In this document: in pieces, positions 56,573-64,000 of the stretch
Numbering within the stretch: the first letter of the stretch is position 1
How the letters are laid out: each line of letters begins with the position of its first letter
DNA from: Morella rubra
Taxonomy: Eukaryota > Streptophyta > Magnoliopsida > Fagales > Myricaceae
Direction: 5' to 3'
DNA length: 64,000 bases
NCBI GenBank assembly: GCA_003952965.2
Contig: CM025856.1
Location: forward strand, 16,318,816 to 16,382,815
Program-made: the position numbers and the translations under genes
The notes under the pieces: generated by a model
What the model was told of the DNA's origin: nothing
The model's database searches: none
The model's input: the letters and a program-made list of their open reading frames with translations, nothing else

Positions 56573-59500
56573 GGAGAAGATAATGCTAGATGTTACCTTC
56601 GGCATAAATTGCATTCACTTGCTTACCTATGAGACGGAAAGGAAGTCATTACTACGAATTATAAATAATTTGAATCTTTTATAAATAATTTCAAGTAAAT
56701 TATGTAATCCTTGAATATCTCTTATGTTTTTCTATCTGTTGACTGCTGGTTTAAAATGTTGGTTTAGATGGACTTCACTTTTATAGAGCAAAATCATCTT
56801 TAAACCAACATTTTGCTTTGTGTTTACACACTGCTGTGCTGCCTTTTTCTCTCAGGTTTGTCTTTACAGATTCTTATGCTTGAAAGGTAGTCAGATTGTT
56901 GAAGCACTTGTAGTATTAGCTAGACTCTCACTCTCCTAGTTCAATTTCTTTATGGGTTTATCACAAAGTTGTTGCTGCTAACACAAACTTTTAAAGGTCT
57001 ACATCATATTGTTGAAATTCTTAATGCTTAAGCCGCAATTTGGAGGCCATAACCCAATGCAAAAGTCTTAGCATTCTAGAACGAAAATTGTAGTATTTTC
57101 TTTGCATACTCGTTTTGTACATGTAATATATATATATCCTCGAATTTCTAATATCAAAACATTCTAATATCCCCTGCCATTCTCTGCGGCATGATGCTGA
57201 TTGCAGTTGACAGGTTTCAAGATTACTGATTTGAACTAGTAATTGAACTATCATAACTCATTTTATGTATCTTTGTGATGCCATAATGCTAGAATTTGGT
57301 TTGAGGAGAAGGAGAAAGAGTTGAGGAGAAACAGGATACTATTTCTGCACTCAGTTTTACTCCACAAAGCAAAATGGGTAAGATGCTGATGGCTAAATGT
57401 AGGACCTTGCAATAGGAGAACGAGGAGATCGGAAATCTGGCTTCTGAAGGAAAAGTGCTGCAACTGCATTTCCTTGTAGTAAATGGGAGTTAGGGGGATA
57501 GATGTTAATTACAGTATAAAAAATTCTGTTGTTGAGTTTACACCGTCAATGAGGATTGTTCTAACATATATTTACTTAAACAAGATGGCATGCACACAAT
57601 TAGGTGACAAATTTAATGCAACTCTGTGTTGATTTTCCTCAATGTTGTCTTCTCTGCAGATGCATGAATTAACAACGCAACTTGCTTTGCAGAAATCGCA
57701 GAATGCAGAACTGAGAAGTCAATTTGAAGGTTAGCAACATGTGAATTGTGTGTATTGTGATATGTCTGACTGGGTTTCAGACCGCTGGGTATCAAAAGGA
57801 TTGAATATCTGTGTGGGTTGTTGGACAATTCTCGAAGTCAATCTACATTGATATTTGATACTCTTGTCTCCGTTGCATGCAGCACTACACAAACATATGG
57901 AGGCAGGGGCAGAAACAAGCCATGGCAAACCATGACGGCCGCCATGGTTGGCTCTGCCCAAAATAAATTTTTACACGTGTTTTTTTTTTTATAAAGAGGT
58001 TGGCCTGGGCCGCCATGGTTGAGCCCAGGCCCAGGCCAAATGAAGCTTCCTCCTGTCCAACAGCCTAACGTTGCACAGCCCGACAGCCAAAAAAAAAATT
58101 TAAACAGCCCGACATTGCAGTTCTCACCCTCAGGCCTCAGAATCGTGCATCTGATCTCTCAGCCCTCTCTTTTTCTCTCACACTGCTGAAGCAAAAACGC
58201 ACCGTTTCAATTTTTTTTTAACCTTCTATAATCTATTCGTGCCTCTCTCAGCTCCTCAGCCTCCTCTCTCTCAGATTTTCTCTCTCACAAACACACGACA
58301 GCAGCGTTCTCACTTCTCTAAATCTGGTTCTCTCTCTCCCTCAGGCCTCACTTCTCAGATTTTCTCCATCCCGCCATGCAGCCACCGTCGTCCGCCACAC
58401 CACAGACCTCTTGGCTCTTGTCCACTCCTAAGAGGTAATAAAATTATAAATTATGTTGGATTTGATAATTTTGATTTTGAAGGCTGATCAATGTCCAATT
58501 CCGAATGATTTTTTTTTTGGTGAAATTGTGAATTTAAGTGCATTTTTCTTGTGAATTAATTTATACTTATATTTTGAAATTTTTCAGTTTATGATTATCT
58601 TGTCTTGTGAAATTAATTTGTATGAATGTATGAAAGTATGATTGAGATTTGAGAATTTGAGATTAAGAATTTGTAATTATCTTGAATTATGTTTTGATCC
58701 CAAATTAGGGCACATTAGGCAGAATTAATTATTTATAAAATAGAATTATTGCATTTTAATTTTTCACCAGCATCTTTCTTTTGTCAATGTCTAGAACAGC
58801 AATTGCATTTTAGCTATATATCTTAGACAGTTAATAATTTGGGAGAAATTATTTGATTATTAGGTAAGAACTGATTCCATTGCGTTTTGTTTTAGTTTTT
58901 GTTTCCATGTTAAGGTAACCTTTCCATTATTTGTTTTGAGTTTCTATTTCCATTTTTTTAAGGCCAATTTTATAATATCATTGATAGAAAGGTTAATTAC
59001 AAAAGATTCCATCACAAACAACCTAACATATGCCACAAATCTATAAATTCGTTTAATTTACGTGAATTTTGTTTTGTTTTGTTTTGTTTAGATAATGGAA
59101 AGGTTTTTCACAAAAAAAGCCACAAAGCATGGAGTCGTCTAATACTCCTAACGTGGCTACTAGTTCTGAAATGGATACTAGTTTGAAAAGACCTCTTATT
59201 GAGTTTAGTCCAGATGATATTGTTGCTGACCCAGGGTTACGTAAACCATTGAAGAATATGATGCTAGGATTATTGATCAAGTTCGTAGGGAGTACTTGAT
59301 CAAAGGTCCTTATCAACCGCGTAGCCATAATTTTCCCAAGAAGAAATATGGAGTGATATGAGGGGTTTTAGGGCGGCATGGTTCAAAGATTATCCGTGGT
59401 TGGAATATAGTGTATCAAGGATGCTGCATATTGCTTGTGGTGTTATTTGTTTAGGCGATCTAGAGGGGTAAGGTCCGGGGGAGATGTGTTTACTTCTTGG

Positions 59501-60674
59501 ATTTAACACTTGGAAAAATTCAATGAAGGTTTTTGGTGAGCATGTTGGTACATATGATAGTGCTCACAATGAAACTAGAATACAATGTGAAGCATTCCAA
59601 AATCAGCGACAAAGTGTGTCGCACGCGTTATCCACATAGGGGCATGATAAGAGAATGCTTATCGCATTCGTTTAACAGCGGTTTTAGAATGCATTCGGTT
59701 TCTTTTGATGCAAGGATTGGCTTTTTGTGGTCATGACAGTCAGAGGTTCATTGAGGAAAGGCAATTTTCTTGAAATTTTGGAATGGTATGGTAAGCTTGA
59801 TGAAAAGTTGCTAAGACAATTAAGAGTAATGCTCTTGGAAACAACCAAATGACTTCTTCAAAAACTCAGAAAGAATTGGTGAATGCTTGTGCAGCGAAGA
59901 CCACAATTGCCATTATTAAAGATATTGGAGACAGTTTTTTTTCTCTTATGGTTGATGAGTCTTGAGATAATTCAGTGAAGGAGCAAATGACAGTGGTTTT
60001 GAGATATGTGAACAAACGTGGACAGGTGATTGAAATGTTTCTTGGTGTGGAACATGTTCCTGATACTTGCTCTCAATCTTTGAAAATGCTATAGACAAAT
60101 TGTTTGCAAGACATGGGTTGTCAATATCCAAATTGAGAGGTCAAGGGTATGATGGGGTATCAAACATGCGAGGCGAGTTCAATAGGTTGAAGTCGCTCAT
60201 TTTGAGGGATAATCCTTCTGCTACCTATATCCATTGTTTTGCTCACCAACTTCAACTGGCAGTTGTGGCTATTGCAAAGAATAACTTTCAAATTGGTGAT
60301 TTTTTTAATTACACTTCTTTGATTGTGACTATGGTCGGAGCTTCTTGTAAAAGGAAAGATAATCTTCGGCAAAGTCAACATGAGAAGATAGTGGAGAGGT
60401 TGGAAAATGGAGAGATTTCTAGTGGAAGGGGCAAAAATCAAGAAACCAGTCTTGTACGACCAGGTGATACTCGTTGATTATTATATCTCATTACAATATT
60501 TTAGATCATTCATTTTTCCTTTCTTTGTTTATTAGTTTTTAATTCCCATAACATTATAGGTGACACTCGTTGGGGTTCATACCACACTACAATAACCCAT
60601 CTCTTTGCTATGTGGTCAGCAGTGTTGGACGTTCTTGAAAATATAAATGAGGATGGTACTTGCCCAAAACAAAG

Positions 60675-61901
60675 TGTGAGTGCAAAAACAACCCAAAATG
60701 GGGGGTGAATTGGGTCTTATAAAAACTTTTGTCTCTTTTTCGAAAACCCAATATGCTAAGACCCTTCTAAAAGAGCAAAGAGAAATCTATATAATCAAGA
60801 CTAATAAGAATAAAAAAAGACAAACAAGTGCAACAAATAATATCAACAATAAATGAGATAAGGATAGAGAGATGACACCGTGATTTTTAGGTGGTTCGGC
60901 CAACACTTGCCTACGTCCACCCCCAAGGCTATTGACTTCCTTGGGCTTCCTTCACTATTTCCAAATAGTAAGTACACCTTAGCTTCCGGGTGCTAAGGAA
61001 CCTTTACAAAGTGTTTTCGAGCTTACACTTTAACTCACTCTCTCAAATCCTCACAACCTAGAGGATTTCTTCTACACAACAAGTAGGACAAGTGTTTTTC
61101 ACAAACACTCACGTGTTTTTCAAGAATGGGTACAAAGGAATCTTAGTAAAGGCTCTTTAAGCTGAATAAACAAGTATGAAGTACTGAGGTGTGCAAAGAG
61201 ACAAGATTCACAAAGAAAGCTACAGTATTTTCAGGTGGGAGTACGAGCTTTCTTGGATGGTGGAGCTTCTTTCTTCTTGAAAGCTTTTTCTCTCTCTAGA
61301 AATTAGGGCAAGAGTTAATGGCGCACACTTCTTTTCTCTCTCCATCTTCTTCTATTTAAAGCTTCTAGGGCACCAAGGGTCTTCTTGTAAAGCTTGAGTG
61401 CCGTTGGAGGTCATTTGAGACATTTGGAGACTTTTTGGATGATTGGCGTCGCTTCCAGGATATCTGCAAAATAACACAATGTGTCGACACATTGTGGTAT
61501 GTGCTGACACATTAAACTTTGGCCAAGAAACAACTCTCGGGTGTTAGTTCAATGTGTCGACACTTATTCAATGTGTCGATACTTTAGAATGGCCTGGAAT
61601 CACTCTTTCGGGTGTTAGTTCAATGTGTCGACACTTCCAACACTTAAAAAATTCGTTCTTTGACAGCAACTTCAATTCAACATATCTCAAAAATACAATA
61701 AAAAATTGATCAATTAACTTGTGTAATGTGTTCAGGTATGCTTAGAGATATTTTAAAATAGAGAAACCTTGATGCTTTAAAAATATATCATTTCTTAAAA
61801 GAGATTTTCAATGTAAAATCTAAAAGTCTTAAACAAGTTTGAAAACTTTGTTATCATCAAAATCAAAGTGGATTGTTTGTAAAAACACGCTTGAGCTAAC
61901 A
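60675..61901 (-). mobile_element. Solo LTR B2 (1227 bp) inside the hAT transposase gene
   Basis: Plus-strand ends are TGTGAGTGC...GAGCTAACA. Flanks are CAAAG (60670-60674) and TAAAG (61902-61906), a 5-bp duplication with one change. The hAT reading frame rejoins as ...CPKQR VMARSLMDK when one copy is used. It is homologous throughout to B1 at 35243, in minus orientation: TATA-like TTTAAATAGA (61360-61351), U5-like text with GTGGACGTAGGCAAGTGTTGGCCGAACC (about 60923-60896). Perfect GTGTCGACAC words at 61481, 61554 and 61625. No internal region or second LTR. Confidence 0.92.
61481..61634. repeat. GTGTCGACAC palindrome cluster in LTR U3 (copy B2)
   Basis: Perfect palindromes at 61481-61490, 61554-61563 and 61625-61634, plus variants GTGCTGACAC (61501) and GTGTCGATAC (about 61575). 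They are embedded in a larger repeat GGGTGTTAGTTCAAT(GTGTCGACAC)TT. Confidence 0.85.
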
Positions 61902-63222
61902 TAAAGAGTCATGGCTAGAAGCTTGATGGATAAGATGCAAAGTTATGAATTTGTATCTACTATGCATTTGTTGAGGAAGATAATGGGAATTACAAATGCA
62001 TTGTCACAAGCTTTACAGCGAAAGGATCAAGACATTGTTAATGCTATAAGTTTGGTTAGAGTTGTGAGGGAACGGTTGCAAGAGTTTAGGGAGATAGGAT
62101 GGGATGAATTTTTGGAACAAGTCAAAACACTTTGTCTGAATAATTCTATTAATGTGCCCAATATGGAAGATATTATATCCAACTCGCGATCGTTCGAGGC
62201 GTGGAGGGTAAACAATTATTTATTTGCATTATTTTCGTGTGGAAGTGTTTTGCCAGGTTATTGATTTAATTTCTTAAGAGATGAATGATCGTTTCACAGA
62301 AGCAAGTACGGAGTTACTTCTTTGCATAGCATGTCTTGATCCAAGGGACTCATTCTCAACATTTGATCTTGATAAGTTATGTCGTCTTGCTGAGTTTTAT
62401 CCATAAGATTTCTCAACAACTAAGAAGTTATTTCTTAGAGATCAGCTTGACACCTACATTAGAGATGTTAGATTGCATGATGCTTTTTTTGGGCTTCAAG
62501 ATATTAGAGATCTTGCTGTGAAGATAGTTGAGACCAGAAAGAATATTTTGTATCCATAGTTTATCAGCTTATTGAGTTGTATTGGTTTTACTAGTTGCGA
62601 CTGCAACCGTTGAGAGAGTGTTCTCTACAATGAAGATTATCAAGACTGATTTGCATAATAGGATGGGAGATGACTGGATGAATGATTGCATGATAGTGTA
62701 CATCGAGCGGGAAATTTTTGAAACTATAAAGAATGAAGTCGTTTTGCAATATTTTCAGAAGATGCAGAAACGCAGGATCCAATTGCCCCCTCTCAGTCGT
62801 AGTACATAATACGATATGTGTATTTCAATATTTTTAATATTTTTAGTCTTTGATTTTTGATATTGTAATTCTAAGACAATTTTTAGCATTACGTATGAAA
62901 AAAAAATTCAGTCATTTTGCTTTAAAAGTTCGCCATGGTTGGCTTCTAATTTTGGTTCCGCCTCTGTATGGAGGGGTTGACAAATGATGTGGAAAGATCA
63001 AATGAAATGGTTTCATTTTCGTTGTTTCGAACGGAGTGAAAATGTCAGTTGGTTGCTATGCTTGTTTGTATACTTAAAAATTTACATAATAATTGTGTAT
63101 CATGCTATTATTGGCATCTTCTCGTGCAGGTTCTTATCTTGCAAGAGAAGCTAGAAGAAAGGGATCGAGAAGTTGAAAGGCTGAAGCATGAGTTCAGGAG
63201 TAGCTCCAACTATAGACATCAT

Positions 63223-64000
63223 TGGCAATTGCCTAAGGCCCCCAAATTTAGGAGTCTCCCAAATTAAAATTTTTTTAATAGTATATTTTAAAAAATAATT
63301 AATGTAAAGGCCTAAAAAACTTAAGGAATATATTGATTGAAGATGCCTATTAAATCTCCTTGATATGAGCATTAACTTTTCACTTTTTATGGTTTAACCC
63401 TATAAAATCTCATTATTTAAATCTATAATTGCAATTAATTCAAAAAAACCAAATAAAATCTCAGTCAATTAATTCAATTTTTTTAATGAAAAGTCCTATA
63501 AAATCTCTTTGAGATTAGCTTTTCATATCAGATTAACATTTTTTTTTTTGCAGTGTACACTAAAAATCTATCTTTAAAAGGGCTTAAGCCTTAACTTGAT
63601 AAATTTTAGGTGAGACAATATCGGTTAAGTATCAAAAATACCTAAAAATTATCTCTCAACTATTTCATTGTTTATTCTTATCATTTATTGGTGTTTCTTA
63701 ACTCTTATCTTTGGCATCAAGATCACTTATATATCACTAAAGGTACTATTATTCTAAAATTTTTATTTTTATTTTATTTTAGGTTGTATTTGTCTTAGTT
63801 ATCATTATTTGTATGTAATCTTATTTTAAGTCTTTGTTTGTATTTATTTTAATTTCATTATGTTATTTTATAATAATTTATTATGATTAAGAAAGATTAA
63901 ATAGATTAGCAATATTATAAATTGAAAATGATATATAACAAATTAGAATATAACACTTTGATAAGTAATTTTACATCTAATAAAATTAGAGGAATATGTT
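63223..64000. other. AT-rich unassigned DNA after the FIP37 remnant
   Basis: FIP37 homology stops at about 63215, where CATTGGCAATTGCCTAAGGCCCCCAAATTTAGG begins. This has the look of a transposon subterminal sequence, and AAAGGGCTTAAGCC at about 63577 could be its opposite side, but I cannot define ends. The rest to the window edge is AT-rich with no gene. Confidence 0.4.

Larger units (their letters stand above)
54860..57290. other. Unassigned DNA left of the FIP37 pseudogene
   Basis: No recognised protein. A purine-rich stretch at 55140-55330 (pyrimidine-rich on the minus strand) resembles a plant 5' leader read leftwards, but I see no matching gene. GAGAAGTTG(C/A)GAAA-type words repeat at 55065 and 55459. 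A CACTA-type end lies at 55965-56315 and a 62-bp tandem repeat at 56448-56570. The upstream exons of FIP37 were not found. Confidence 0.4.
58130..62809 (+). pseudogene. hAT transposase (TTF/ZMYM1-like, DUF4371 and hAT dimerisation), broken
   Basis: A CT-rich leader (58140-58435) ends at a donor GTAATA. An intron runs to TTGTTTAG near 59092, then ATGGAAAGGTTTTTC at 59095. N-terminal text (DIVADPGLRKP, then after a shift the YDARIIDQVRREYLIKGPYQ type) is at 59195-59330. The DUF4371-type part (LVNACAAKTTIAIIKDIG, RLRGQGYDGVSNMRGEF, IHCFAHQLQLAVVAIAKNNF, GEISSGRGKNQET) is at 59875-60470. The GDTRWGSYHTTI part (60561) is cut by solo LTR B2 after ...CPKQ and resumes with SLMDKMQSYEFVSTMHLL. The C-terminal dimerisation part (LVATATVERVFSTMKIIK, RMGDDWMNDCMIVYIER) is at 62585-62809. 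Stops and frameshifts (about 59250, 59470, 59965, 60475, 62265, 62400) inactivate it. The usual length is about 700-800 aa. Confidence 0.85.
57904..62966 (+). mobile_element. hAT DNA transposon, 5063 bp, inside a FIP37 exon
   Basis: Terminal inverted repeats are CAGGGGCAGAAACAAGCCATGG on the left and, read inwards from the right, CAGAGGCGGAACCAAAATTA. Both are followed by a GCCATGG(T)TTGG-type subterminal word. Perfect 8-bp target duplications TATGGAGG lie at 57896-57903 and 62967-62974, as expected for hAT. It contains one plus-strand transposase gene. Solo LTR B2 (60675-61901) is nested in it; without that LTR and its duplication the element is about 3.8 kb, normal for hAT. The target exon reading frame is restored if the element and one duplication are removed. 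Confidence 0.95.
57291..63222 (+). pseudogene. FIP37: FIP37 (WTAP homologue, m6A methyltransferase complex) pseudogene, split by hAT
   Basis: FIP37 is the plant homologue of WTAP/Fl(2)d, a nuclear coiled-coil subunit of the mRNA m6A writer. Recognised exons: 57291-57454 with SALSFTPQSKMGKMLMAKCR, TLQ then an in-frame TAG where the family has Glu, and ENEEIGNLASEGK; 57660-57729 with MHELTTQLALQKSQNAELRS; 57883-57903 plus 62967-63009, together encoding ALHKHMEGLTNDVERSNEM and split by the hAT insertion; and 63130 to about 63215 with VLILQEKLEERDREVERLK. Splice sites (TCTCTGCAG, CATGCAG, CGTGCAG, GTTAGC, GTTTCA) are kept and phases fit. Damage: a one-base loss near 57325, the TAG, the hAT, and loss of the text after RSSSNYRHH. 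N-terminal exons are not seen. It is a partial duplicate, presumably not the working gene. Confidence 0.88.

Noticed and set aside
1..64000. CRISPR array, phage or bacterial operon structure
   Set aside because: No spaced identical repeats with unique spacers and no prokaryotic gene organisation; introns and plant transposons show a plant nuclear genome.

Overview
The window is nuclear DNA of a flowering plant, most likely a eudicot. It is AT-rich, carries spliced plant-type genes (DUF247, DC1, FIP37/WTAP, MORN-type PIP5K, a plant alpha-crystallin/IDM3-type protein) and is dominated by plant transposon classes (CACTA/En-Spm, Ty1/copia, Ty3/gypsy, hAT, foldback MITEs, solo LTRs). I cannot name the species. 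Only one coding locus looks undamaged over the part I can see, the alpha-crystallin/IDM3-like exons at 21.8-22.8 kb. Every other recognisable host gene is a broken remnant.

Layout. 1-8640: right-hand part of a plus-strand CACTA element (degenerate TnpD and TnpA-type genes, subterminal repeats, a terminal GTAGTG end) with a 1173-bp solo LTR nested in its subterminal region (5-bp target duplication AATCG). 8.66-8.88 kb: a foldback MITE. 11.4-12.95 kb: a minus-strand DUF247 pseudogene. 13.9-18.2 kb: a probable LINE tail, foldback MITEs and AT-rich filler. 20.8-22.8 kb: IDM3/ACD-like gene. 23.4-24.5 kb: DC1-domain pseudogene. 25.1-25.3 kb: an LTR fragment.

25.8-53.2 kb is one large interrupted inverted duplication. 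The right arm (about 53.25 down to 48.7 kb) holds a minus-strand PIP5K pseudogene with several exons in order. The left arm (from about 25.81 to 40.1 kb) holds the same locus on the plus strand, with an internal deletion. A 10.4-kb minus-strand CACTA element (26.4-36.86 kb) and a truncated foldback element (36.86-37.28 kb) interrupt it, and that CACTA is itself split by a 1279-bp solo LTR (target duplication TTTAA). The 8.6-kb spacer holds copies of an unidentified plant gene remnant, a structurally complete 4617-bp Ty1/copia element with near-identical LTRs but a dead polyprotein, and a Ty3/gypsy 3' end.

53.25-57.29 kb is mostly unassigned repeats. 57.29-63.22 kb is a FIP37 (m6A-writer subunit) pseudogene. 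One of its exons is split by a 5063-bp hAT element with a perfect 8-bp target duplication (TATGGAGG), and the hAT transposase gene is split by a second solo LTR of the same family as the one in the 26.4-kb CACTA. The rest to 64.0 kb is AT-rich and unassigned.

The genes do not form a pathway. The locus is best read as a layered record of insertions and rearrangements whose relative order can be read directly from nesting and target-site duplications. I found no clear evidence of a new biological system. The strongest unexplained points are the interrupted palindrome, an LTR immediately upstream of an ORF inside a CACTA element, and the unidentified gene remnant at 40.1-40.8 kb.
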